Below, piece by piece: positions 18,697-30,037 of a stretch of 64,000 nucleotides of DNA. The first letter of the stretch is position 1; every line of letters starts with the position of its first letter. Location: the NCBI RefSeq assembly GCF_001499855.1, contig NZ_LQIK01000023.1, positions 186,001-250,000 of the forward strand. Reading direction: 5' to 3'. This DNA is from Mycobacterium sp. GA-0227b. GTDB lineage: Bacteria; Actinomycetota; Actinomycetes; Mycobacteriales; Mycobacteriaceae. Made by a program: the position numbers and the translations under genes. Under the pieces are notes generated by a model. The model had not been told where the DNA came from, made no database searches, and saw nothing but the letters and a program-made list of their open reading frames with translations.

Positions 18697-19649
18697 CGCG
18701 CTACCTGCCTGTCGCGGATCCGTTGCTGCATCTTCTGGGCGTTGTCCCGCATCTCCTGGGTGATCTCGAAGTGGCCGCCGAACTCGTTGAGGTATCCGGG
18801 CGGGTACTGCGGATCCGGCAGGATCTGGCGCATCCAGCGATACGGCTTGCGGCGCCGCCATTCTCGCGGATAACCGACCGACACCTCCTCGAACCGCACG
18901 CCGTCGTACCACGTGGTGCGCGGAATGTGCAGGTGCCCGTACACCGAGCAGACCGCGTTGTAACGGGTGTGCCAGTCAGCGGTCGCGGTGGTGCCACACC
19001 ACAGCGAGAACTCCGGATAGAACATCGCGTCGCAGGGTTCGCGCACCATCGGGAAATGATTGACCAATACCGTCGGCGTCATCCAGTCGAGATCTTCGAG
19101 CCTCTTGCGGGTGTAGGCCACGCGGCTGCGGCACCACGCATCGCGGGTCGCATACGGTTCGGCCGACAGCAGGAACTCGTCGGTGCCCACGACGTTCTTC
19201 TCCCGCGCGATCGCGAGCCCCTCGGCCTTGGTGGCCGCACCTTCGGGCAGAAAGGTGTAGTCGTACAGCAGGAACATCGGCACGATCGTGGCCGGGCCGC
19301 CCTCCTCGGTCCATACCGGGAACGGGTGCTCGGGGGTGACGATGCCCATCTCGTCGCACATGTTGACCAGGTAGTCGTAGCGGGCCTTGCCGAAGATCTG
19401 CATCGGATCCCGATTGGTGGTCCACAGTTCATGGTTGCCCGGAATCCAGATCACCTTGGCGAACCGTTTGCGCAGCAGATCCAGCGCCCAGCGGATCTCA
19501 TCGGTGCGTTCGGCCACGTCGCCGGCGACGATGAGCCAGTCGTCGGGAGAGGCCGGATGCAGCGACTCTGTCACGGGTTTGTTGCCGGTGTGACCGGTGT
19601 GCAGGTCGCTGATCGCCCAGAGGGTGGGCCGTCGGCCTTCGCGTGTCAC
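18693..19649 (-). CDS. pptH: Phosphopantetheinyl hydrolase PptH (calcineurin-like metallophosphoesterase)
   Basis: This 318-residue protein is the counterpart of Rv2795c. That enzyme removes phosphopantetheine from carrier proteins and so opposes PptT; its loss confers resistance to the PptT inhibitor AU 8918. The metallophosphoesterase motifs are complete: ISDLHTGH (Asp-x-His), VAGDVAE (GD), WIPGNHELW (GNH) and VYGHLHIP (GHxH). HFPM supplies the remaining His. It starts with GTG at 19649 and its stop overlaps pptT, giving a coupled writer-eraser pair. Confidence 0.92.
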   Translation of the reverse strand: MTREGRRPTLWAISDLHTGHTGNKPVTESLHPASPDDWLIVAGDVAERTDEIRWALDLLRKRFAKVIWIPGNHELWTTNRDPMQIFGKARYDYLVNMCDEMGIVTPEHPFPVWTEEGGPATIVPMFLLYDYTFLPEGAATKAEGLAIAREKNVVGTDEFLLSAEPYATRDAWCRSRVAYTRKRLEDLDWMTPTVLVNHFPMVREPCDAMFYPEFSLWCGTTATADWHTRYNAVCSVYGHLHIPRTTWYDGVRFEEVSVGYPREWRRRKPYRWMRQILPDPQYPPGYLNEFGGHFEITQEMRDNAQKMQQRIRDRQVAR

Positions 19650-19781
19650 AACTGACCAGGGTACTTAAGCGGATGTCGGCGGCTCGCCCGGCAACTAGAA
19701 CAGGTTCTCACTTCCCGTCCGGCCGCTGGTGGCCGCCCGCTAGACTCCCCGCAGGGTCGGACCGACGGACAAAGGGGTGTG

Positions 19782-20351
19782 ATGGTCGCCAAGCTGCGCC
19801 TGGTGTCGGTGCTGTGCGCAATGGTCGCCGCGGCGATCGTGGTGTGGCAGACCAATCCGGCGGGTGTCCCGCAGGTGGATGCGAAAGAGATCCCGATGAC
19901 CAACGTCACCACGTCGATCAAGTGGCCCGTCATCGACATCACCGACCCGTCGCCGTTCAACCCGTGCAAGGAGATCCCGCTCGACGCGGTGCAGGCCATC
20001 GGTCTGGCGCACACGCCGCCGATTCCCGAGGATCAGCTGCGCTGCAAGTACGACGCCGGGAACTACCAGATGGCGATCGAGCCGATCGTCTGGCGCACAT
20101 ACGAGGAGACGCTGCCCGCCGACGCGGTGCAACTCGACATCGACGGGCACCGCGCCGCGCAGTACTGGATCATGAAGCCGACCGACTGGAACAACCGGTG
20201 GTGGATCACCTGCATGATCGCGTTCGACACGAGCTATGGCGTGCTGCAGCAGTCGGTGTTCTACTCGCCGATCTACTCCAACCCCGACCCTGACTGCATG
20301 CAGACCAACCTGCAGCGCGCGCACGAGCTGATCCCGCACTACGTGTTCTGA
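19782..20351 (+). CDS. DUF3558-like secreted or anchored protein
   Basis: The 189-residue protein has an N-terminal hydrophobic helix (LVSVLCAMVAAAIVVWQ) with no lipobox at the usual place, so it may be secreted or stay anchored. The mature part contains FNPCKEIP, the family hallmark of mycobacterial DUF3558 proteins. Cysteines in LRCKYD, ITCMIA and PDCMQ could form disulphides. Several Trp residues (NNRWWITC) suggest a compact exported domain. ATG 19782 was chosen over GTG 19779 because AAAGGGG sits at a better distance. No function is known. Confidence 0.7.
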   Translation: MVAKLRLVSVLCAMVAAAIVVWQTNPAGVPQVDAKEIPMTNVTTSIKWPVIDITDPSPFNPCKEIPLDAVQAIGLAHTPPIPEDQLRCKYDAGNYQMAIEPIVWRTYEETLPADAVQLDIDGHRAAQYWIMKPTDWNNRWWITCMIAFDTSYGVLQQSVFYSPIYSNPDPDCMQTNLQRAHELIPHYVF

Positions 20352-20370
20352 TGCAGGCTCGATTGACGGC

Positions 20371-21435
20371 TCAGCCGTCGGCGATCTGGTCCATCGGGCT
20401 CGAGCGCTCGAGCATGCCGATCGCCTCTTCGCCGTCCCAGCGATAGCGCACGCCGGCCTGCTGCAATGCGGGGAAGGTCCAGTTCGCCATCAACGCCAAC
20501 TGGTCGGCCGGGATTTCGCTGCGATCGGTGATGTCGTGGGTCGACACCACCGTCTCGCCCTCGATCCGCACTGTGCCGCGGTCGGTTTCGAGCACCAGCG
20601 AGACGTCCTCGCCGCGGGGCCGCAGCCGACGCAGCCATGGCGCCTCCACGACACGGGCGGGCACGAGCGCGCCGTCGCCGTAATAGACGTAGCCCTCGTT
20701 GTAGTTCGGCTGTCCGTCCGGTCGCGGCGGATAGGCGATGTAGCCGAACGCCCGCCCGCTGCCGAACAGCGCGGACTGCCAGCAGTGACCCCAGAAGCCT
20801 TCGAGCTTGCGCACGCCCTGGCGCCGGATACGCAACCCGGTGCCGGAGAACGACTGTTGTGCGCCGGCCACCTCGACGGCTCCGGTGGCGCGGAACAACT
20901 GCTCGTAGCGCGCTCCGCCCATGAGGTCACCGACGATCGACGTCCTGAGCTGCTCGTCGGCGTCGGCCCGCATGGCGCCCTGGATCCACGGCGGAACCGC
21001 CATCCTCGCCTCGACCTCGAACCGCACGTCGACCAGGGGTCCGTCCTTGCGGCCCGCGGCGAGATCGGCCGACGACGTCTGCACGGCCTGCCCGTCGAAG
21101 GCCATGGTCCACACGTCGAAGGGCGCGATGCAGGCGAATGTCAGCGGCCCGGCGCCCAGCACCGTCGGCTTGCCGTCGGGGCCCTCGACCGGCCTGCCGG
21201 GACCGTCGGCGCGCAGCCGGTACACCCGGCCGTCGGCGAACGCGACGTTGACCTGGATTCCGTGCGTGTCCCAGTTCGACGCGACCGCCTCGATCCCGAT
21301 GCGCGGCAAACCGATCTCGCCGCGGTCGTCGAACACCCAGAAGCTGACCGAATCACGCATCTCGGGTTCATCCGGCCGCTGGGCGAACACGAGTTCGCGG
21401 GCCGGATCCATCCCGCCGGTCAGGTCAACGCTCAT
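20371..21435 (-). CDS. DUF7064-type lipocalin-like protein
   Basis: The 354-residue protein is beta-rich throughout. It resembles the AttH/DUF7064-like mycobacterial proteins often encoded beside steroid or lipid-modifying enzymes. Visible features are SVSFWVFDDRGEIGLPRIGIE, IAPFDVWTM, FSGTGLRIRRQG and EGFWGHCWQSALFG. No signal peptide or transmembrane helix is seen, so it is probably cytosolic. It overlaps the 3' end of the upstream sulfotransferase gene by 11 bases and is co-transcribed with it. I infer that it handles the same hydrophobic substrate. Confidence 0.6.
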   Translation of the reverse strand: MSVDLTGGMDPARELVFAQRPDEPEMRDSVSFWVFDDRGEIGLPRIGIEAVASNWDTHGIQVNVAFADGRVYRLRADGPGRPVEGPDGKPTVLGAGPLTFACIAPFDVWTMAFDGQAVQTSSADLAAGRKDGPLVDVRFEVEARMAVPPWIQGAMRADADEQLRTSIVGDLMGGARYEQLFRATGAVEVAGAQQSFSGTGLRIRRQGVRKLEGFWGHCWQSALFGSGRAFGYIAYPPRPDGQPNYNEGYVYYGDGALVPARVVEAPWLRRLRPRGEDVSLVLETDRGTVRIEGETVVSTHDITDRSEIPADQLALMANWTFPALQQAGVRYRWDGEEAIGMLERSSPMDQIADG

Positions 21436-22558
21436 GCGCGCTCCTCACGAATGTGTCGGCGTAGTGGGCGAACAGCGGCCGAACCCTGGTGGGGTCCAGC
21501 CCGAACGCTTCGGCATCCACTTTCGGGTGCGCTTCGCGATTCTCGGCGTTCGCGGCCCACCAGGCCCGCATACGCTGTTCGAATTCATCGGTGACGGGTT
21601 CGCCGAGCCACGCGTACAGGTGCCTCACCTCGCCGATCGGATCGGCTTGCATCGCACGGAAACCGATGTCGTAGAAGCGGTCGTCGGCACCGGCTTCCCG
21701 AAAGGCCATCACGCGCTGCATCCCCGCGGACCACTGCGCGACGTTCAGTTCGCCGAGATACCGCCGGTCGAGATGGTCGGAGAACCCGCCGACGATATCG
21801 GCGTAGACGTCGGCCACACTCAACATCACGTCGGTCGGGTCGCGGTGCGTCATCACGAAGCGGGCGTCACCGAAGACCCTGTCGAGATCGGGCAGCGACA
21901 GCACGTGCGCCGGGGACTTCAGCCGCCACGGCCGGGGCGGCGCACCCCACTGCAACAGCTTGAGCACCCGCCGCTCGTAGACGTAGGTCGAGGTGAAATC
22001 CGCTGTGTCGCAGAGCCATTGCGAATACGACGGAATCTGCGCGTAGGCCTGGAAAATCTGCGACTTGAAGTCGAGCGCCATGAGGTCGAGGCACTCCATC
22101 GGCCCGTGGACATCGTTCGGTACGTGCCTACGGCTGCCGACCATGACCGGCCTCAGATCCGGCGGGATGCGCGGGTCGTCGCCGTGGACCGTCGACGGCG
22201 GCGGGCAGGGCTGCGCGGACTCCCAGCTGCGCAGGTAGCGGACGGCCGGGTCCTGCGCGAGAAGGAAGGACAAGGCCGTCGACCCGGTTCGGGGCAGACC
22301 CAACCCGAACAGAGGCGCGACGAGGGGTTCGTCGTCGATCTCCGGATGTCTGCGGTACCAGTCCTCCACCTGCAGGCGCTGCGACAGGTGCAGTTCGATG
22401 CGGGGATAGACGAAACCCTCGCCGCGAACGTTGAGCCGGGCTTCGTCACGCAGCGCGCGGGTGAGGATTTCGAGGCCTTCGCGGAACGAGTCGTCGCCGA
22501 AGTCGTCGAGCCCGGTCCGATCGACGGCGCGGGCCATCAGGTCGGCCGCTGATGCCAC
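21425..22558 (-). CDS. Sulfotransferase family protein
   Basis: The 377-residue protein belongs to the large mycobacterial PAPS-dependent sulfotransferase family. GLGLPRTGSTALSFLL is the 5'-PSB loop that binds the PAPS 5'-phosphate. RFVMTHRDPTDVMLS is the 3'-PB motif with the conserved Arg and Ser. The RLKSPAHVLSLPDL stretch gives the conserved substrate-side segment. It is paralogous to the gene at 35982-37142. The start at 22558 lies 27 bases from a palindrome shared with the divergent TetR gene. The acceptor is unknown; lipids or sterols are plausible. Confidence 0.85.
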   Translation of the reverse strand: MASAADLMARAVDRTGLDDFGDDSFREGLEILTRALRDEARLNVRGEGFVYPRIELHLSQRLQVEDWYRRHPEIDDEPLVAPLFGLGLPRTGSTALSFLLAQDPAVRYLRSWESAQPCPPPSTVHGDDPRIPPDLRPVMVGSRRHVPNDVHGPMECLDLMALDFKSQIFQAYAQIPSYSQWLCDTADFTSTYVYERRVLKLLQWGAPPRPWRLKSPAHVLSLPDLDRVFGDARFVMTHRDPTDVMLSVADVYADIVGGFSDHLDRRYLGELNVAQWSAGMQRVMAFREAGADDRFYDIGFRAMQADPIGEVRHLYAWLGEPVTDEFEQRMRAWWAANAENREAHPKVDAEAFGLDPTRVRPLFAHYADTFVRSAHER

Positions 22559-22585
22559 GGTGCACCTCCCGCTCGGCGGGCTAAC

Positions 22586-22611
22586 ATTAATGACAGTACA
22601 CTGTCATCATT
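22586..22611. promoter_or_regulatory. Palindromic operator between sulfotransferase and TetR genes
   Basis: A perfect inverted repeat, ATGACAGT at 22590-22597 and ACTGTCAT at 22600-22607, is separated by two bases. It is flanked by A/T-rich ends (AACATTA and CATTAT). It ends immediately before the TetR ATG at 22612 and 27 bases upstream of the sulfotransferase start. Size and symmetry suit a TetR dimer, and its position could repress both directions. Confidence 0.7.
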
Positions 22612-23229
22612 ATGGGTGAGCCGTCAAGAGCGCCGCGGCGTTCGTACGACAACAGTGCCCGCCTGCAGAAGGCGGCGCAGACCCGCGACCGCATCGTCAA
22701 TGCAGGTAGTGAGCTGGTGCACCAGTTCGACAGCTGGGACTGGCGCGGGCTCACGTTCCGGGCAGTGGCCGAGCGCGCCGGCGTCGGGGAGCGCACGGTC
22801 TACCGTCACTTCCCCACCGAACGCCATCTGCACGACGCCGTCATGCAGCGACTCGAGGCCGAGGCCGGGGTGTCCTACGAGGACATGACCCTCGACACCC
22901 TCGGTGCGGTAACCGCACGGGTATTCGCGTCGTTGCAACGGTTCTCGGTGCGCGAGACCGTTCCGGCGCCCCGCGACCCGGCGTTCGTCGGCTCCGACGA
23001 GCGGCGTCGCGAAGCACTGCTGCGGGCGGTGGCCGACGCGGCGCCGCGGCTGGCGGAGGAACAGCAACGCAAGATCGCGGGCCTACTCGACGTGTTGTGG
23101 AGCCCGGCGAGCTACGAGCGCCTCGTAGGGGTCTGGGGGCTCGATGGCGAGGAGGCTACGTCGGCCATCGACTGGGCGATGACGCAAGTTGTGCAGGCGC
23201 TCGAGCCGAACGGCGGCGCGCCTGCGTAG
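22612..23229 (+). CDS. TetR-family transcriptional regulator
   Basis: The 205-residue protein has an N-terminal TetR helix-turn-helix with arms DRIVNAGSELVHQFDSWDW and TFRAVAERAGVGERTVYRHFPTERHLHDAV. A poorly conserved all-helical ligand domain follows. The ATG lies directly after a palindromic operator, so the message may be leaderless and autoregulated. Likely targets are the divergent sulfotransferase/DUF7064 pair and possibly the hydrolase gene that begins 10 bases after its stop. The inducer is unknown. Confidence 0.87.
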   Translation: MGEPSRAPRRSYDNSARLQKAAQTRDRIVNAGSELVHQFDSWDWRGLTFRAVAERAGVGERTVYRHFPTERHLHDAVMQRLEAEAGVSYEDMTLDTLGAVTARVFASLQRFSVRETVPAPRDPAFVGSDERRREALLRAVADAAPRLAEEQQRKIAGLLDVLWSPASYERLVGVWGLDGEEATSAIDWAMTQVVQALEPNGGAPA

Positions 23230-23239
23230 CCTCGACGGG

Positions 23240-24904
23240 GTGACCATCGTCGCCGCTGCTGCCTCCCGCCCCAAGACCGCGCGGCTCGCCGGACGCACCC
23301 TGTCACGTCTGATGCGTCTGCCACCGCACACGTGTGACTTCGAGATCCACCGGGTCCGTGTGCCGATGCGCGACGGCGTCGAGCTCAGGGCGCACCATTA
23401 CGCGCCCGCGACATCGGATCCCGCTGGCACCCTGCTGGTCCGCAGCCCCTACGGCCGGGACTTCCCGATCGCCGCGCTCTACGCCCGCGCCTATGCGGCG
23501 CGCGGCTATCACGTCGTCTTCCAGAGTGTGCGAGGCACGTTCGGCTCCGGTGGCGAGTTCGAGCCGATGATGAACGAGGTCTCCGACGGCGCCGACACGG
23601 TCTCGTGGCTGAGGCATCAGGAGTGGTTCACCGGGTCGTTCGGCACAATCGGGTTGTCGTATCTGGGGTTTACGCAGTGGGCGTTGCTCACCGATCCCCC
23701 GCCGGAGATGAAGACCGCCGTCATCACGGTCGGCCCGCACGACGTCAGCGGGCCGCGGTGGGGCACCGGCTCCTTCGCGTTGAGCGACTTTCTCGGCTGG
23801 AGCCACCTGGTCGCCAACCAGGAGGACCGGAACAGATTGCGGGCATTGCTGCGGCAGGCGCGGTCGCGACGGCTCCTCGCCCGCGCGATGAGGCGGGTGC
23901 CCGCCGGCGAGGCAGGACGGACGCTGCTGGGCGCGGGAGCGCCGTGGTGGGAGTCCTGGCTCGACCACCCCGAGGCGGACGATCCGTACTGGACCTCGCT
24001 GAACGTCGGCCGAGCGTTGGACACCACCGAGATACCGGTGCTGCTGATCGGCGGCTGGCAGGACTTGTTCCTCGAGCAGACGATCGCCCAGTACCGGCGA
24101 CTGCATGAGCGCGGCGTGGAGGTCGGGTTGACCGTCGGCCCGTGGACGCACACCCAGCTGTTGACCAAAGCGGCGCCGACCGTCATCCGCGAAACGCTGG
24201 ATTGGTTGGGCACCCATCTCGATGGCGGGACGAGCGCGCGACGCCAGCCGGTGCGGGTCTTCGTGTCCGGCCGCGGCTGGACCGACCTGCCCGAATGGCC
24301 GCCGGCGATGCCCGAGGTGGTGCGCTATCTACAGCCGGGAGGTCGCCTTGGCGACGCGGTCCCGCCGGAGACCGCACCGCCGTCGACGTTCACCTACAAC
24401 CCAGCGGATCCGACGCCCACCGTGGGCGGCAGGTTGCTCTCGCGCGAGGGCGGTTACCGGAAAGACATCAGCCTGGCTCAGCGTGCCGATGTGCTGAGCT
24501 TCACCGGCGACCGCCTGCCCGCCGACCTGTACGTCGTCGGGGCGCCGGTCGTGGAACTGTCACACTCCTGCGACAACCCGCACAACGACCTGTTCGTGCG
24601 CGTGAGCGAAGTGGACGCGAAGGGACGGTCCCGCAACGTCAGCGACGGCTACCTCGCGGCGGCCCCCGATTCCGGCCGTGTGCGCGTCGAGTTGGATCCG
24701 GTCGCACACCGGTTCCGCGCCGGTTCCCGTGTCCGGGTGCTGGTGGCCGGCGGGTCGCACCCACGCTTCGCCCGCAACCTCGGCACCGGCGAACCGCTCG
24801 GCACGGGCCGCGGGTTCGCGTCGGCGACGCACACCGTGCATCTCGGCGACGGCGCGTCCCGCCTGCTGCTGCCCGCTGGACCGCAACCGCCGGCGGCCGA
24901 CTGA
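23240..24904 (+). CDS. CocE/NonD family alpha/beta hydrolase
   Basis: The 554-residue protein resembles CocE/X-Pro dipeptidyl-peptidase S15 hydrolases. The nucleophile Ser lies in GTIGLSYLGFTQW. The probable acid is the Asp of IGGWQDLFLEQ and the base the His of VGPWTHTQLL. The C-terminal half is the jelly-roll XPD domain (LYVVGAPVVELSH, SRVRVLVAGGSHPRFARN). The GTG at 23240 is preferred because residues upstream of it overlap the TetR gene. It is probably co-transcribed with the TetR gene. Hydrolyses esters or amides; substrate unknown. Confidence 0.83.
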   Translation: MTIVAAAASRPKTARLAGRTLSRLMRLPPHTCDFEIHRVRVPMRDGVELRAHHYAPATSDPAGTLLVRSPYGRDFPIAALYARAYAARGYHVVFQSVRGTFGSGGEFEPMMNEVSDGADTVSWLRHQEWFTGSFGTIGLSYLGFTQWALLTDPPPEMKTAVITVGPHDVSGPRWGTGSFALSDFLGWSHLVANQEDRNRLRALLRQARSRRLLARAMRRVPAGEAGRTLLGAGAPWWESWLDHPEADDPYWTSLNVGRALDTTEIPVLLIGGWQDLFLEQTIAQYRRLHERGVEVGLTVGPWTHTQLLTKAAPTVIRETLDWLGTHLDGGTSARRQPVRVFVSGRGWTDLPEWPPAMPEVVRYLQPGGRLGDAVPPETAPPSTFTYNPADPTPTVGGRLLSREGGYRKDISLAQRADVLSFTGDRLPADLYVVGAPVVELSHSCDNPHNDLFVRVSEVDAKGRSRNVSDGYLAAAPDSGRVRVELDPVAHRFRAGSRVRVLVAGGSHPRFARNLGTGEPLGTGRGFASATHTVHLGDGASRLLLPAGPQPPAAD

Positions 24905-24916
24905 GCGCGCCCCGAC

Positions 24917-25462
24917 TCAGCCCACCGAGCGGCGCACCCGGTCGGCGACGTCGTGCAGAGTCGCGTCGTCGTGCACCGGCGGCGCCCATTCGGGGTCGAC
25001 GGGCAGTTCCACCCAACTGATGCAACCGGCGTAGTCCGGGGTGCGCGCCAGGCGCAGCGGCCGCACCAGCGGGCTGGCCTGCACGACGAGTGCGGTGAGC
25101 CGATGCCTGGGACGAAAGTCGAGCCGGTCGGTGCGCACCGACTCGTTGGTCCAGATATGCAGGGGTTCAATCGATTCCAGCATTTGCGGGCGGTTCACCT
25201 CGATGGCGGCGACGACTCGGGCCCCGCCGCGGATCACCACCTTGTCGTCGCTGCTGTCGAGCGCCGCGGCGTCCAGCAGGTTGCGATGCTCGGTGCGCAC
25301 CCGTTCGGCATGGCTGTGCGCGACCGTCGGAAACAGCAGAAAGCGGGACGCCGTCACAGCGAATCGCTTCTCGTGGATGCCACCCTTGCGCAGCAGCACC
25401 GTCTGCCGACCGTCGAGCAGCGCGTGTACCGCGGCGCTCCATTCCTTGAGCGCGGTGGTCAT
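24917..25462 (-). CDS. DUF1802 family protein
   Basis: The 181-residue protein matches DUF1802 by length and blocks. These are ALKEWSAAVHALLDGRQTVLLRKGGIHE at the N-terminus, FLLFPTVAHSHAERVR in the middle and WVELPVDPEWAPPVHDD near the end. No catalytic motif or membrane segment is known for the family. It is convergent with the hydrolase at 23240 and starts 8 bases after the DUF2277 gene. The two small genes therefore form a minus-strand pair. Confidence 0.8.
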   Translation of the reverse strand: MTTALKEWSAAVHALLDGRQTVLLRKGGIHEKRFAVTASRFLLFPTVAHSHAERVRTEHRNLLDAAALDSSDDKVVIRGGARVVAAIEVNRPQMLESIEPLHIWTNESVRTDRLDFRPRHRLTALVVQASPLVRPLRLARTPDYAGCISWVELPVDPEWAPPVHDDATLHDVADRVRRSVG

Positions 25463-25469
25463 TCGGCGG

Positions 25470-25745
25470 CTACTGCGCCTTGGCGGCGTCGATGCGCGCA
25501 CGCACCTCGGGCCGGCGCAGCGGCGGAACGGTCTTGGGGGGCTGGCGCCGCGGCGGCAGCGCGGCCAGCAGCCGTCGGGTGGTGGCGGTGACGTCGGCGA
25601 CGGCCGCCTCGAAGACGTCGGCGTTGGCGGCGGTCGGCCGGGTGATACCGCTGACCTTGCGGATGTACTGGCGAGCGGCGGCCTCGACCTCCTCGTCGGT
25701 CGCCGCCGGCTCCAGCCCACGTAGCTCGGTGATGTTTCGGCACAT
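25470..25745 (-). CDS. DUF2277 family protein
   Basis: The 91-residue protein starts MCRNITELRGLEP, the characteristic N-terminus of DUF2277, with a conserved Cys at position 2. It continues with ATDEEVEAAARQYIRKVSGITRPT and a basic Pro-rich tail (PPRRQPPKTVPPLRRP). It is a small soluble protein of unknown function. Divergent from the enoyl-CoA hydratase gene with 22 bases between the start codons. Longer upstream frames would cross that gene. Confidence 0.82.
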   Translation of the reverse strand: MCRNITELRGLEPAATDEEVEAAARQYIRKVSGITRPTAANADVFEAAVADVTATTRRLLAALPPRRQPPKTVPPLRRPEVRARIDAAKAQ

Positions 25746-25767
25746 GGCTCCACGATAGGTTCGGTTG

Positions 25768-26526
25768 GTGACCAACGACGACATCCTGCTCATCACGACA
25801 CAAGACCGCGTGCGCACGCTCACCCTGAACCGGCCGCAGGCGCGCAATGCGTTGTCGGCCGATCTGCGCAGGCGGTTCTACCGCGCGCTCGGCGACGCTC
25901 AAGCCGACGACGAGGTGGACGTCGTGATCGTCACCGGCAGCGACCCGGTTTTCTGCGCCGGCCTGGACCTCAAGGAACTCGGCGACACCACCGAGCTGCC
26001 CGACATCTCGCCCAAGTGGCCGCCGATGACCAAACCGGCGATCGGCGCGATCAACGGGGCCGCGGTCACCGGCGGCCTCGAGATCGCCCTCTACTGCGAC
26101 GTCCTGATCGCCTCCGAACAGGCCCGCTTCGCCGACACGCATGCCCGCGTCGGGCTGTTGCCGACATGGGGACTCTCGGTTCGGTTGCCGCAGAAGGTCG
26201 GCGTCGGTATGGCCCGCAGGATGAGCTTGACCGGCGACTACCTGTCGGCCGAAGAGGCCCTGCGCACCGGGCTGGTCACCCAGGTGGTGCCGCACGCTGA
26301 GTTGATGCCGACGGCCCGGCAGGTGGCGGCCTCGATCGTCGGCAACAATCAGCAGGCCGTGCGCGCGCTGCTGGCGTCGTATCACCGCATCGACGAGGCG
26401 CAGACCAATGAGGGACTGTGGATCGAAGCGGCGTCGGCGCGGGAATGGATGCGCACCGCCAGCGGCGACGACATCGCCGCCAACCGCGATGCCGTGCTGG
26501 AGCGAGGCCGCGCCCAGGTCCACTGA
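25768..26526 (+). CDS. echA16: Enoyl-CoA hydratase/isomerase, EchA16-like
   Basis: The 252-residue crotonase-fold protein corresponds to Rv2831. ADLRRRFYRAL and FCAGLDLKEL give the first oxyanion-hole region. GAINGAAVTGGLEIALYCDVLIASE gives the second oxyanion Gly. FADTHARVGLLPTWG contains the position often used for a catalytic Glu; here the neighbourhood reads ARVGLLPTWG, so hydratase activity is not assured. It would act in fatty acid or related CoA-thioester degradation. The GTG at 25768 was chosen over TTG at 25765. Confidence 0.88.
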   Translation: MTNDDILLITTQDRVRTLTLNRPQARNALSADLRRRFYRALGDAQADDEVDVVIVTGSDPVFCAGLDLKELGDTTELPDISPKWPPMTKPAIGAINGAAVTGGLEIALYCDVLIASEQARFADTHARVGLLPTWGLSVRLPQKVGVGMARRMSLTGDYLSAEEALRTGLVTQVVPHAELMPTARQVAASIVGNNQQAVRALLASYHRIDEAQTNEGLWIEAASAREWMRTASGDDIAANRDAVLERGRAQVH

Positions 26527-26630
26527 CGCTTTCTATTTAGGCAAGGGGTTCCCCGGCGCTTCGCGGTGGGCCCAGCCCGAGAGACGCCGCGATCCCGCTG
26601 CATGTTGCGCACGCTCGTAGGCTGACGAGC

Positions 26631-27194
26631 GTGAACGAAGCGCACGAGTACTGCGGAAGCGACGAGTGGCGCCAGTTGATCCGCGAGGTCATCCTGCCGT
26701 GGGCGCTGGGTGAGGTCGACCTCGGCGACGACGTGCTCGAGGTCGGGCCCGGCTACGGCGCGACGACCGATGTGTTGAGCGAATCGGCGGCGCGGCTGAC
26801 ATCGGTGGAGATCGACGACGAACTGGCCGCGCTGTTGCGGGACCGGTTCGCCGATGTGCCGACCGTCGACATCGTGCGCGGTGACGCGACGGCGCTCTGC
26901 TACGACGACGACCGCTTCACCGGCGCAGCGTGTTTCACGATGCTGCACCACGTGCCCACCAGCGAGATGCAGAACCGGCTCTTCGGCGAAGTCGCCCGTG
27001 TCCTGCGTCCCGGCGCGGCGTTGGTCGCCAGCGACAGCCTCGGCAGCGACGAGTTGGCCGTCGCGCACGAGGGCGATACCTACAACCCTGTCGACCCGGC
27101 GACGCTGCCGGAACGCTTGACGGCGGCCGGTTTCGGTGACGTGCGGGTGAAAGTGACCGACTACGGTTGGTCGGCCGTCGCGCGCGCACGCTGA
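26631..27194 (+). CDS. Class I SAM-dependent methyltransferase
   Basis: The 187-residue protein has the SAM-binding loop VLEVGPGYGATTDVL (motif I). An acidic ribose contact lies in TSVEIDDELAALL, and a short motif II lies around GAACFTMLHHVP. It is shorter than most methyltransferases of the group and has no separate substrate domain. The GTG start at 26631 follows a 104-base interval after echA16. Substrate unknown. It is convergent with dinF. Confidence 0.78.
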   Translation: MNEAHEYCGSDEWRQLIREVILPWALGEVDLGDDVLEVGPGYGATTDVLSESAARLTSVEIDDELAALLRDRFADVPTVDIVRGDATALCYDDDRFTGAACFTMLHHVPTSEMQNRLFGEVARVLRPGAALVASDSLGSDELAVAHEGDTYNPVDPATLPERLTAAGFGDVRVKVTDYGWSAVARAR

Positions 27195-27224
27195 GCCTGC
27201 GTCGCGCACGCTCGCGGCAATCGG

Positions 27225-30037
<2,813 letters not shown>

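Noticed and set aside
26527..26630. Possible small RNA or tRNA between echA16 and the methyltransferase gene
   Set aside because: No cloverleaf, no strong stem and no terminator; nothing supportable seen.
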